This document shows positions 19,746 through 28,609 of a stretch of 35,146 nt of DNA, piece by piece. How positions within the stretch are numbered: position 1 is the stretch's first letter; every line of letters begins with the position of its first letter. The notes below the pieces were generated by a model, which did no database searches, was not told the origin of the DNA, and saw only the letters and a list, made by a program, of their open reading frames with translations. The DNA comes from Pirellulales bacterium (GTDB lineage: Bacteria > Planctomycetota > Planctomycetia > Pirellulales > UBA1268), in NCBI GenBank assembly GCA_016776925.1, contig JADHSL010000021.1, forward strand, positions 1 through 35,146, written 5' to 3'. The position numbers and the translations under genes were made by a program.

Positions 19746-21509
19746 ATGACGACCGATATACATCATTCTGATACCGGGGATCCTCAAGAACACCCGCCGC
19801 AACCGCGTGTTGATGGTGATGGAATACCACGTTGGATTCATGATCAACTGTCTGAGAAGAAAAGCCTGAGGATTTGGCAGAAGCACAAGATCACAATTTT
19901 TGCTGTTATGGCTTTACTCACGGCGGGCGTTGTTAGGCTTGCTGGATTTGACGTTGTGGCCATCTCACTGAGTGGAATGATTTGCCTTGGCATAGGCTTC
20001 CAGTGCGGCATTTTTCTTTTACGGAAAAGCTTTTCGAGAAGTCACCCGATTACGGCAATAGCCCGTACTATGATCGAAGAGGCGGTGAATACAAAACTGT
20101 CTGTCATTCTTGTTCTTTTGGTTGTTGTGATACTCCCGACGTTACCTTTACTTCTTGATGCTGATGAGCGTCTCTCGTATCGAGTCCAATTTTTTCTTAG
20201 TTGGTCCCTGTCAGGAACAATGCTGCTCCTGGCAATGCTTGTAATCTCTCTATGCTGTCATAGTATCGCGGACGATATTGAAAGCCATCAAATCCATATG
20301 GCATTTTCAAAACCATTACGCAAATGGGAATACCTCTTGGGCAAATGGCTCGGCGTTGCGTCAATAAGTTTTCTACTTGTCGCTCTGGCCGGCATTGGAA
20401 TCTATACCTTCACTACTGTGCTGGCTCGATCCAACGCTGTTGACAGTCAAGACCGGCTTGATGTGCAAGAACAAGTACTTACTGCTCGGGCAGTTGCCAA
20501 GCCGGTTCATCCAAGTGGTGACGCATTTGATCAATCTATTGAAACAACCATTGCTGAAATTCGTGAACGCGACCCAGCTCTTTTTGATAAGAACCCAACT
20601 GGTGCCCGAAAAAAAATCATTTCTCAACGAATTCATGAATGGCACACTGTTACGTCAGATGTCTATTCAAGCTACTTGTTTCAAAACCTGAATGAGGCAA
20701 AAACGCGCACGCCTATCATTCAATTACGACTTGAGCCCTGGGCCGACAACTCCGGCATATCAGAAGCAAAAGTTCGATTCGCAATGTGGCTTAATGAGCG
20801 CCCTTTTCCAGTTCAAAACGGCATTCATGAGACATATACATTTCGACAAGGCGTCATTCAAACACTTGATCTGCCAACAAGCGTAATTGATGAAGATGGC
20901 CAGCTCAAAATCACAATAGCAAATAAAAATCTTGTAATGGCTGGTGAGGATGTACCGACAAGTATTTCATTCACTCCTGGAGATGGTCTTGAAGTACTTT
21001 ATCGTGTTGGTTCTTTTGAAATGAACTTTATACGTTCACTACTCGTTATCTTATGGAAATTAGTGATGATTTCTGCCGTAGCCTTAGCTGCCGCAACATG
21101 GCTGGGCTTTCCGACGGCTCTTCTGACTAGTCTCATGGTCTACTTTACTGCGACTGCCAACAGCTTTTTTGCTGATGCAATTGATATCTATACAGGTTTG
21201 GATAGCAAAGGGGCGACGCTTACGAGCATGTTCCGCATGCGATCTCGGCTTTTCCTTGAAAGGGTCAACAAGTTTGAGTGGTGGGAAGCTACCAAAACGA
21301 TTGGTTCGTATCTTGCAGATTCGTTCCTGTCGCTTATCCCGTCTTTCGGAAATTATGACTCAATCACCCAACTTGCAACAGGACGACTTGTACCTTTACA
21401 AGAGGTCGGCCTTGGTTTCCTCATTCTTGGAATCTTTTATCCATCAATTCTTTTATTTGCAGGATGGGTCTTACTCGAACGGAGAGACTTAGTAAGCACT
21501 TCATCATGA
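19746..21509 (+). CDS. ABC-2 type permease with large external domain
   Basis: A 587-residue membrane protein. Hydrophobic segments lie near residues 48-68, 70-92, 118-137, 150-180 and 196-227, then again near 427-478 and 550-582. After the fourth helix it has the ABC-2 hallmark ESHQIHMAFSKPLRKWEYL, then LLGKWLG. Residues about 228-426 form a soluble insert, presumably outside the membrane, with predicted helices then beta-strands (FRQGVIQTLDLPTSVIDEDG region). Such an insert could bind a substrate or a partner protein. The gene starts 4 bp after the ATPase stop and its stop overlaps the next start in ATGA. It shares the SKP...LGKxLG motif with the divergent permease at 13225-14190, so the two could form a heterodimeric channel (inference). 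Confidence 0.88.
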   Translation: MTTDIHHSDTGDPQEHPPQPRVDGDGIPRWIHDQLSEKKSLRIWQKHKITIFAVMALLTAGVVRLAGFDVVAISLSGMICLGIGFQCGIFLLRKSFSRSHPITAIARTMIEEAVNTKLSVILVLLVVVILPTLPLLLDADERLSYRVQFFLSWSLSGTMLLLAMLVISLCCHSIADDIESHQIHMAFSKPLRKWEYLLGKWLGVASISFLLVALAGIGIYTFTTVLARSNAVDSQDRLDVQEQVLTARAVAKPVHPSGDAFDQSIETTIAEIRERDPALFDKNPTGARKKIISQRIHEWHTVTSDVYSSYLFQNLNEAKTRTPIIQLRLEPWADNSGISEAKVRFAMWLNERPFPVQNGIHETYTFRQGVIQTLDLPTSVIDEDGQLKITIANKNLVMAGEDVPTSISFTPGDGLEVLYRVGSFEMNFIRSLLVILWKLVMISAVALAAATWLGFPTALLTSLMVYFTATANSFFADAIDIYTGLDSKGATLTSMFRMRSRLFLERVNKFEWWEATKTIGSYLADSFLSLIPSFGNYDSITQLATGRLVPLQEVGLGFLILGIFYPSILLFAGWVLLERRDLVSTSS

Positions 21510-23392
21510 ATGATCGTGGAACAAGTATTACCGCAAGTGTTGTCTTTGTTGCCTGCCTTGCTGCTGCCACCACTCTCGCGGGTATTATCCAAAAACAGCG
21601 CGATGATCTGAACCTTATTGTCAAGATGGAAGGTGTATCAGGCATGCCACCGCATGTTGCCGTGGTGACAGCGGCACTTGGCACATTTCGTGGCCTTGCA
21701 GTTGATATGCTCTGGGCTCGTGCCGATCATCTCGAACGAGAAGGTGAATATTACGAGGCTCAGACACTCGCCCAATGGATTACTACCTTACAGCCACGAT
21801 TTAAAAAGGTCTGGTGGTTTCAGTCCTTCAACATGGCATGGAATATCTCCGCTGCCACGCAGGTACCAGCAGAGCGGTGGGGTTGGGTTAAAAAAGGTAT
21901 TGAATTGCTCCGATCTCGTGGAATACCACTCAACCCAGGTGCTGCTGATCTTTATTTTGACCTTGCGTGGATCTTTGAAAATAAGATTAGCAGCAACACC
22001 GATAAGGAGCATTGGTACTACAAAGCAAGACTTGCAGCGGAAATGCAAGAAGTCCTTGGTGACATGACCAGTGGGAAAACAGCTGATCAAATTATTACAA
22101 GCTTTCAAAAGATTGTTGATGCACCATCATCTCTTATAGAACTCGAAAAAGACACACCTGAAATCAATGAGGCGCTCGAATTCCTTGACTCCAATGGGCT
22201 CAAGGCCGATGAGGAAACTCTTCGAATGCTGGGACGAGCCATAATGTACCTAGCCTCTTTTGATGCGACTATTGTTAAAACATCTCCACTTCCCCCTGGC
22301 ACGAATAAAGAATTTCTTCTCGCCATACAGGCCGATAAAGAAATGGCTGCGCTAATCTTTAATGACCTTGTACCATACCTTCAAAAACGGGTACTTGAAG
22401 ATCACTATCAGATGTCGCCAGACAGAATGCTTGATGTAATGAATCGCTATGGCCCGCTTGACTGGCGACATGGTGATTCACATGGAATTTATTGGTCTGA
22501 ACAAGGAGTCAAAGTCTCTCGTGCGCTTGAGCGTCGTGAGCAAATTAATGAGTTATCTCTTGTACGTGGACGACTCATGATGATTATAAATCTCATGCGG
22601 TCTGGAAAAATTGATTACGATGCCGTAAGCAAGCGGATAGATTTGCTTCCGGATCCGCGATTTGCCCCGAAATTTGAGACTGCAATCGAGGACGCGCTTG
22701 AACTCATTAATTCTGATCAGGGTGTGGCGGCTGCCGATTTTGGACTCGCAGAGGAAGCTGACTTATTCGCTACCTGGGAAACTTTTCTAAACCTTGCAAC
22801 CATTCTAAATTTTCTCTACGGAGATGAGGCCGAAGCGCAAAAGTATTTCAAGCAGTATAAAAAGCTTTTGTCACAACAGGGTTTTGATGAAGAGCCAGCT
22901 TTTCAAGGCACACTTGAGAATTTTGTAGCAATTCGATTTGCCGATATGGCTGAAGTCAAACTGGGAGATCTTCGCCAACTGATCGACGCTATGATTCGTC
23001 GCTCTCTGGTACAGGGATTGGCTCAGGGAAATTTAAAAACATTCAATCGGTTTATCAAACTTGCAAAAGCTGTTTATGATAAACGATACGGAGCTGCTGA
23101 GCGTGGTGAAGATACCATGCTGGACTACAACAAATTGCTTCCCTTTCCCAAGCTCCTTGAAAACTCGTTCCAAAAAGTGATTACAGAAGAATCGCTCGCA
23201 ATCCTTTTACGAGCACGCATGTGGGCCTGGGCTCCGGAACAGCTACGACAGAGTGTCTATCAATCCACTAAGGACACTCTTGAAAGGCAGGCCCTCGCTG
23301 CTGACCTGGATCCATTACGAGCATTTCCTCCCCCGCAAGGCGACGACCAATCAGCTTCAGAAAAACCCACAACAACAAGTATAAGTGAATGA
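21506..23392 (+). CDS. Membrane-anchored helical-repeat (TPR-like) protein of unknown function
   Basis: A 628-residue protein with one N-terminal membrane helix (about residues 8-27) and an otherwise soluble, mostly helical body. After the helix comes a recognisable start, GTFRGLAVDMLWARADHLE, followed by EGEYYEAQTLAQWITTLQP. This reads like a TPR hairpin and resembles proteins common in planctomycetes that lack a firm function. The C-terminus is a low-complexity Ser/Thr/Pro tail. I start it at 21506, where ATG overlaps the preceding TGA in ATGA, rather than at the in-frame ATG 21464, which lies inside the permease gene. The gene is coupled to the ABC permease and to the HTTM gene after it. 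It could be a scaffold or receptor for the transporter. I cannot assign an activity. Confidence 0.8.
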   Translation: MNDRGTSITASVVFVACLAAATTLAGIIQKQRDDLNLIVKMEGVSGMPPHVAVVTAALGTFRGLAVDMLWARADHLEREGEYYEAQTLAQWITTLQPRFKKVWWFQSFNMAWNISAATQVPAERWGWVKKGIELLRSRGIPLNPGAADLYFDLAWIFENKISSNTDKEHWYYKARLAAEMQEVLGDMTSGKTADQIITSFQKIVDAPSSLIELEKDTPEINEALEFLDSNGLKADEETLRMLGRAIMYLASFDATIVKTSPLPPGTNKEFLLAIQADKEMAALIFNDLVPYLQKRVLEDHYQMSPDRMLDVMNRYGPLDWRHGDSHGIYWSEQGVKVSRALERREQINELSLVRGRLMMIINLMRSGKIDYDAVSKRIDLLPDPRFAPKFETAIEDALELINSDQGVAAADFGLAEEADLFATWETFLNLATILNFLYGDEAEAQKYFKQYKKLLSQQGFDEEPAFQGTLENFVAIRFADMAEVKLGDLRQLIDAMIRRSLVQGLAQGNLKTFNRFIKLAKAVYDKRYGAAERGEDTMLDYNKLLPFPKLLENSFQKVITEESLAILLRARMWAWAPEQLRQSVYQSTKDTLERQALAADLDPLRAFPPPQGDDQSASEKPTTTSISE

Positions 23393-24948
23393 TGTTCGCT
23401 TTCGAAAAGTACACCAGTCCGAAAATGTGGAGCATCTGGAAGTCTTGGATTGGTTTTCTTGAGAAACCAGTTGATAGCAGCGGTCTTGTTCTATTCAGAA
23501 TGCTCTTCGGAGCATTAATGGCTGTCGACCTTCTTGATTCATGGGACTGGCGAGTGACCATGCTCACTCAGCGACCTATTCACTTTCCTTTCTACGGCTT
23601 CGGCTGGCTGCCTTTATTGCCGGAGTGGCTTGCCGTCATAGTCCAAACATTGCTCATTGTTGCCAGTTTATGCATCGCATTTGGTTTTTTTTTTCGTACT
23701 GCCGCTTTTACTTTTGTTCTTGGATATAGCTATAGTTTTTTAATTGACCGAGCCTACTTTAATAACCACTACTATCTCATTTGTCTTCTCGGACTCTGGC
23801 TTCTCCTGGGACATTCGAACAGACGCTGGTCACTCGATGTCTTACGGAAATCTACTGAACCAACAAACATGATCCCGCAGTGGCAAGCGTTGGGCCCTGC
23901 CATCCAGATGGCAATTCCATATTTCTTTGGAGGTCTCGCAAAACTAAATCCTGACTGGTTACGTGGTGAGCCTGCGCGTTATCAGGTTTATCAAATCTCT
24001 GATAATCCACTCTATAGTTTCCTAGTGAGCCAGTCGTGGTCAGGAATACTTTTTGCTTGGAGCGGCTTGCTATTCGACTTATTTATTGTGCCGATGCTCT
24101 TGTGGAAAAAGACACGTGCTATTGCAATCTGTTTACTAGTATTTTTTCATGTCACAAATAGTGTCATGTTTAATATTGGAATTTTTCCTTGGCTAGGTAT
24201 CGCCGGAATTGTTCTTTTTTTACCTCCCTCATCCCTGACTCGTTTTCTTCACTATTTTTCAACCCCAGACAATTCAACGAGTGATGACAACGAACATGTG
24301 ACAAAAACACTCTTGAATTCGTCCAATATCATTGGAGCCTTTTTTTGTTGTTGGTTCGCCATACAGGGCCTACTTCCTTTACGTCACTATTTTATTCCCG
24401 GCAATGTTGGATGGACATGTGAAGGATTTTATTTTGCCTGGACCATGAAGCTTGACGTAAAAAGCTGCTTTCTTAATTTTCACATTTGTGATGCCGCTAC
24501 CGGCCGGTGTGTTTCAGTTGATCACCACAAAGATCTCACAGACTATCAACAATATTTTCTTCCAAGAGAGCCAAAAGGAATTGTGCAATATGCAAAGTTC
24601 CTCAAGTCACAAGCCGTTATTGAAGGCCTTCGAGATCCTGTCATCGTTTGTGACTCAATTTGTTCACTTAATGGCAGGCCATATCAGTACATGATCGACC
24701 CACAACAGGATCCAGCAGAACTAACTATACCCAGATTTTTTCATGCTCAGTGGATTGTGCCACTGAATACTGCTGCACCTATCGGAAACTACAAAACACT
24801 GGCTCAAAAAAATGAGGTCGTGATGCAACTCGCCAGACAGACACGTCTTGATAAAAACATCTGGCCAAAAAAATTATGGGGGAAAAAGATCGTTGATGTC
24901 ACACCAAAAAAACAAACTTCACAAGACAGGAATAAAGAACAGCTCTGA
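23389..24948 (+). CDS. HTTM protein, vitamin K-dependent gamma-carboxylase homologue
   Basis: A 519-residue polytopic membrane protein that aligns by eye with the core of vitamin K-dependent gamma-glutamyl carboxylase (GGCX). Matching blocks are FNNHYYLICLLGLW, NRRWSLDVL, PYFFGGLAKLNPDWL, FHVTNSVMFNIGIFPWL and EGFYFAWTMKLDVKS. H127 and K185 fall where I recall the human catalytic residues H160 and K218, with the same spacing of 58 residues. About 170 C-terminal residues are soluble. Bacterial homologues exist, and some epoxidise vitamin K without a known protein substrate (family knowledge). The ATG overlaps the preceding stop (ATGA), so it belongs to the SPFH-ABC operon. A role in carboxylating an exported protein is possible but unproven. 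HTTM domain confidence is high, activity uncertain. Confidence 0.88.
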   Translation: MMFAFEKYTSPKMWSIWKSWIGFLEKPVDSSGLVLFRMLFGALMAVDLLDSWDWRVTMLTQRPIHFPFYGFGWLPLLPEWLAVIVQTLLIVASLCIAFGFFFRTAAFTFVLGYSYSFLIDRAYFNNHYYLICLLGLWLLLGHSNRRWSLDVLRKSTEPTNMIPQWQALGPAIQMAIPYFFGGLAKLNPDWLRGEPARYQVYQISDNPLYSFLVSQSWSGILFAWSGLLFDLFIVPMLLWKKTRAIAICLLVFFHVTNSVMFNIGIFPWLGIAGIVLFLPPSSLTRFLHYFSTPDNSTSDDNEHVTKTLLNSSNIIGAFFCCWFAIQGLLPLRHYFIPGNVGWTCEGFYFAWTMKLDVKSCFLNFHICDAATGRCVSVDHHKDLTDYQQYFLPREPKGIVQYAKFLKSQAVIEGLRDPVIVCDSICSLNGRPYQYMIDPQQDPAELTIPRFFHAQWIVPLNTAAPIGNYKTLAQKNEVVMQLARQTRLDKNIWPKKLWGKKIVDVTPKKQTSQDRNKEQL

Positions 24949-25060
24949 TCGCAATATTGTTTTATTACCGTCGGAAATATTTCGATTGTGTTAGGGATTT
25001 CTTACGAATATGAGAAACCTCGAAAATTCAAAGCCGGTAATTCTTAAAACAATCGCTTTT

Positions 25061-25082
25061 CTCACAGAATTCTCATTTCTTT
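25061..25082 (+). promoter_or_regulatory. Weak Pho-box-like pair upstream of the DUF1559 gene
   Basis: CTCAC at 25061 and CTCAT at 25072 are 11 bp apart, the same spacing and core as the half-sites before pstS and before the pseudopilin at 9812. Only two units are present and the spacers differ, so this could be chance. It lies about 75 bp before the preferred start at 25158. Confidence 0.22.
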
Positions 25083-25157
25083 TGAAAGACCAATTAGGCG
25101 AAGATATGGATGTCAGAATCCTACCCTCACCTACCTCGCCCCACCTTCGAGGAACAC

Positions 25158-26297
25158 ATGTTGGTTCAAAAGAATCACGACGGAGAGATGAATCATCACT
25201 TTCCGAGTTTGGAAAATAGAGGATTTACCCTTATTGAACTTCTTGTGAGCCTTTCAATAATGGCAATCCTTTTTGCTCTTTTGTTTCCCGCTCTACAGAT
25301 AGCGCGTGAAGTTGCACGCCGAACGGAGTGTGCAAATAACATGCGGCAGTTTGCACTGGGAATGCAGTCTCATTCCCAAACCAGTCAGCAACTTATGGGC
25401 TGGAGAAATGAGATTAAGAGCTATTCAATCGAAAAACGTAACTCAGAGCCTGAGGAAGCTCTTGTGTCTTGGACAGTCATGATGATGCCGTATGTTGAGG
25501 AACTTGTGAAGTATGATTGGTATACAGGATATCGTTCTGAAAATGAACATATAGATGATCCCCGATCATCTCGGATGAGAATTTTCTCTTGTCCATCACA
25601 AGACTGGAGTAGAGACGACACACCTTACCTTGCCTATGCTGCGAATGGTGGCACAGGCTGTGAGTATCTCTCTGGATCTGGCACTCAGAAGACTCAGTAC
25701 ACAGGCGATGGTGCGCTTGCGGATGCTGTCGGCAATTCAGATACCAATCCATATTATTTTAGTACTCGGCCAAAATATCGACCCGCTCAGTCAGAATTTG
25801 GAGGATTTTTAGAAGGCACAACACAAACAATTCTCTTTACTGAGCGAGCTGGTCCTCACGTTCCTGGTGAGGTCGTATGGTGGGCGAATCCCAAACCTGT
25901 GAAACCGGGGCGGGGTGCCGTTCTTTCGAATCATATTATTCTTCATCCTCTGCCACCAGGAGATACTGAAAGAAGAGACACGTTTTACATTAATCCGAAA
26001 CCGGAAAAATACGTTGATGGTTGGACCGGTCATTTTCAACCCGATTCTCCTGACCCTGATAGTAATATTGATGACTGGCCCCTGCGGTATCCTTCCTCCT
26101 ATCACTGCATGTTGGTGAATATGGCTTTTGCCGACGGGCATATTGATAAAATTCATGAAGAATTGGACCCTTGGGTCTATTGTCAACTGCTGTCTTCGTC
26201 TGAAAAAGTATCGGATCACGTCCGAAATTGGCAGCAGGATTATAGTGATGCAGGTGATCTCTACCCTTATCAATTCAATGCTGGTGATCTCAAATAG
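25158..26297 (+). CDS. DUF1559 pseudopilin-like secreted protein
   Basis: A 379-residue protein with a prepilin leader cleaved between G22 and F23 (NRG / FTLIELL), with E27 as the conserved Glu at +5. The N-terminal helix is followed by the DUF1559 hallmark [20 protein letters not shown]. Near the C-terminus the H-x9-DG signature is present: [19 protein letters not shown]1559 proteins occur in many copies per genome in Planctomycetota and are presumed to be exported through a type II or type IV pilus-like machine. ATG 25158 has a GAGGAA ribosome site. ATG 25188 gives a more usual 12-residue leader, and in-frame ATG 25110 is also open. It lies 209 bp after the SPFH operon and is probably a separate unit. 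Confidence 0.87.
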   Translation: MLVQKNHDGEMNHHFPSLENRGFTLIELLVSLSIMAILFALLFPALQIAREVARRTECANNMRQFALGMQSHSQTSQQLMGWRNEIKSYSIEKRNSEPEEALVSWTVMMMPYVEELVKYDWYTGYRSENEHIDDPRSSRMRIFSCPSQDWSRDDTPYLAYAANGGTGCEYLSGSGTQKTQYTGDGALADAVGNSDTNPYYFSTRPKYRPAQSEFGGFLEGTTQTILFTERAGPHVPGEVVWWANPKPVKPGRGAVLSNHIILHPLPPGDTERRDTFYINPKPEKYVDGWTGHFQPDSPDPDSNIDDWPLRYPSSYHCMLVNMAFADGHIDKIHEELDPWVYCQLLSSSEKVSDHVRNWQQDYSDAGDLYPYQFNAGDLK

Positions 26298-26430
26298 TCT
26301 TCACGCAATCATCCCAAAACAGTGAAAACGGCTGCAATCTCCTGAAAGCCTCAACCACCTTTTCTTTTTCTGACGGAATCATGAAACTAAAGGCTGCCCA
26401 ACGTTGGCTCTCTTGGGGATTCGCCAAATT

Positions 26431-26727
26431 ATGTTTCCTGATTTTTCCTATCTGTACAAAAATAAAACTGGCATAGAGGCCTACTTTACGTATTTCTGCC
26501 TTTGCTTATGGTGGCTGTTATTCTGGGTGGCAATTATTGCTGGTGTGATCCTTCTGATTGCTCTTTTGATTTCTCCCATTCTTATTTTCTATTTTGGGAT
26601 CGATATTTTTAAATTTAAGAAAAGGAAAGAAAACTTTCTCAAGCAAAAGAAACAGCGAGCGAAACATAAAGATTCAAAGGCTAGCTCGTATATGAATCAA
26701 CTGGACATGAGGCTCAAAAAAAAGTGA
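26431..26727 (+). CDS. Small membrane protein of unknown function
   Basis: A 98-residue open frame with a strongly hydrophobic stretch at about residues 17-57, long enough for two helices and rich in Trp, Leu and Ile. A Lys/Arg-rich C-terminal tail follows (KKRKENFLKQKKQRAKHK). Amino-acid composition and the positive-inside tail look like a real small membrane protein, but no family is recognised. ATG 26431 has only a distant GGGG upstream. An in-frame TTG at 26404 is an alternative start. It lies between the DUF1559 gene and another unrecognised gene on the same strand. Confidence 0.45.
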   Translation: MFPDFSYLYKNKTGIEAYFTYFCLCLWWLLFWVAIIAGVILLIALLISPILIFYFGIDIFKFKKRKENFLKQKKQRAKHKDSKASSYMNQLDMRLKKK

Positions 26728-26777
26728 GTGACTCATTTCTTTTCTGATTTTTCTCTCCAGTACAAATTCAATTATTT

Positions 26778-27380
26778 GTGGAAAGTAATGAGTTGTCTCA
26801 AGCCGCTAGGAGAACCTGCCTGCTCATAGCTATTTGTATCGGGAGCATCTTACTTTTTCCACTCGTAGACAACAGGTTGAGAGCCATTCGGTTGTCTTCA
26901 AGCCCCTCTCAGTATTCCTGTGATCGTTGCTCGTGGTGGTTTACAAAGAAGCATGATTCCGCCTTCGATGTTTCTCAACCTCTCTCGATTGGGGCTATTT
27001 GCTCAGACACACGTGGCAATCAGACCGAGTTTGTCATCACAAAACATGAAGGAAAGTCAAACTTCTCAATCCGTCTTGAAACACATCAGCTCGCTGGCAT
27101 TCTTTCTGACGGATTGAATTCGAGGGGAATAACTGTTGTTCTCCTACGGTCGGATGAGATGCCCAATGAAAGAAGTTTCGTAGTTCATGGCAAGACAACA
27201 GGCTGGTACGGAACATGGGTCGCTCATGGCGTCAGAGAACGGCAGATTCGCTATCTTCTCCAAGGAAACTGTATTTCTCTGACTATTCAAAATTCAAATA
27301 AGACCTATCACCTTAATTTCAATTCACCTGGCATGAATGGGTTTCGTGAGGCCGTCGATGAGTTCCTTGAACTGATCTAA
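26778..27380 (+). CDS. Hypothetical membrane-anchored extracytoplasmic protein
   Basis: A 200-residue product starting with GTG. A hydrophobic segment at about residues 13-31 (TCLLIAICIGSILLFPLV) would anchor or export it. The rest is soluble, with a CDRC (CxxC) pair near residue 49 and a mixed beta/alpha pattern. I recognise no domain. No good ribosome site precedes the GTG, and no in-frame ATG lies nearby, so the start is uncertain. It lies 50 bp after the small membrane gene and converges with the pseudopilin gene ending at 27449. Frame length and composition support it being coding. Confidence 0.6.
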   Translation: MESNELSQAARRTCLLIAICIGSILLFPLVDNRLRAIRLSSSPSQYSCDRCSWWFTKKHDSAFDVSQPLSIGAICSDTRGNQTEFVITKHEGKSNFSIRLETHQLAGILSDGLNSRGITVVLLRSDEMPNERSFVVHGKTTGWYGTWVAHGVRERQIRYLLQGNCISLTIQNSNKTYHLNFNSPGMNGFREAVDEFLELI

Positions 27381-27448
27381 TTTTTTTAAATTTACGTCAA
27401 AAGATGTCAAAGCACATGTCGAGTCCGTGGAATTCAGGAATGTGATTC

Positions 27449-28609
27449 TTATTCGATCGCACCGCCACCAGCACTTCTACCAACTCGACTCACCTGCCTT
27501 GCCCAAATTTGGCCACGAATCTCTTCCCAACCGGAGTTGCTCATCGTGGACCCATTCTGGTTACTATACGGTCCTAAATAGCCATCGGGTTCGCCTAGGT
27601 ATCCACCATCGTCAGAAATTTTTCTAACGCTCCCATCGGCAAATAGGCAGAGAGCATAGCCGCCCACATGTAATCCTCCTGCTGAATCCGAAATACGAGC
27701 TTCGAGTAGTGGATCAATCGCATCAAACATATGGAATTCGCTCGCCCCATTTCTATTGGCCCAACCTTGTATCCTCAGGCCAGTCGTCGTAGCGTCAACT
27801 CGCGCAGTCATTCCTTCCGAGAACGACCGTGTCGTGAATTCACCAAATTTCACAATCTCTTTTCCGATAAAGGTATTCGTTGTTGTTTTGGAGTTTAAGT
27901 CCGAAATAGGCAACTCAGTATTACGACCTGTTCCCATAACAAGTATCTGGTCACGAGTCACACTTGATAATGAAAGATCTCGCTCACTTAAAGGCCCCGT
28001 TCCATCTCCTGGACAACGCACGCCCTCAGCCTTATTTGCATTATTCAGAAGCTCACCAGTATTGTCAGGAACCACATCACCTCGAACAAGATGCCAGGTC
28101 GTCCCAAAATTACAGTTAAAGCCTTTGTCCCACAAAGACATGTATTCAGCTGCGGTATCAACATCAGATGGACCGTTCATACCCCCAAAAAATACATTAG
28201 AGGTTTTACCGGACCATCTCATTGGATTTGCCGGTATCGTTGTTCTTCCACCTGTATAGTCAAGAACTGTTTCACTAACCTTTGATATATTGCTTGCATC
28301 CAGCGACTTACCTGGGGTAATAAATTTGTATTTGATCGTATCGCGTATAAATCCAAATTTTCGAACATCTCCATCTCTTTGATGGTCAAACGCGCCTGAA
28401 CACAACCGTCCTATCCGGTCATTCTCCTGCATAGCTACCTGAGATCGACCATACCCATTTAAGGCAGCATTTGCGCTAGAAGCCAGTGCTGATCGTCTTG
28501 CTGAAGCAATCACTGGCAATAGAAGAGCAAGTAGTATGCCGATAATGGCAATCACTACCAACAATTCTGCAAGTGTGAATCCGTCGCGAATATTGGCTTT
28601 CATTTTCAA
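27449..28609 (-). CDS. Secreted pseudopilin-like protein, paralogue of the 9812 gene
   Basis: A 386-residue protein with prepilin leader MKMKANIRDG cleaved before F11, conserved E15, and a helix ILLALLLPVIASARRSA. It is a clear paralogue of the product of 9812-11011. Shared blocks in the same order are [82 protein letters not shown] and the identical C-terminus AGGGAIE. Its Arg codons are mixed (AGA and CGA included), so it lacks the CGT bias of the other copy, and no four-unit Pho array precedes it. It may be a differently regulated or less expressed version. The ATG at 28609 has no good ribosome site; ATG 28603 is equally possible. Confidence 0.85.
   Translation of the reverse strand: MKMKANIRDGFTLAELLVVIAIIGILLALLLPVIASARRSALASSANAALNGYGRSQVAMQENDRIGRLCSGAFDHQRDGDVRKFGFIRDTIKYKFITPGKSLDASNISKVSETVLDYTGGRTTIPANPMRWSGKTSNVFFGGMNGPSDVDTAAEYMSLWDKGFNCNFGTTWHLVRGDVVPDNTGELLNNANKAEGVRCPGDGTGPLSERDLSLSSVTRDQILVMGTGRNTELPISDLNSKTTTNTFIGKEIVKFGEFTTRSFSEGMTARVDATTTGLRIQGWANRNGASEFHMFDAIDPLLEARISDSAGGLHVGGYALCLFADGSVRKISDDGGYLGEPDGYLGPYSNQNGSTMSNSGWEEIRGQIWARQVSRVGRSAGGGAIE

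Noticed and set aside
25809-26273. 154-codon minus-strand open frame
   Set aside because: Shadow of the DUF1559 gene, with no recognisable features.
26381-26476. Short ATG frame of about 31 codons before the small membrane gene
   Set aside because: Very short, overlapping the alternative TTG start region of another frame, with no ribosome site.
27756-28259. 167-codon plus-strand open frame
   Set aside because: Antisense to the pseudopilin at 27449-28609, which has a leader peptide and conserved paralogue blocks.
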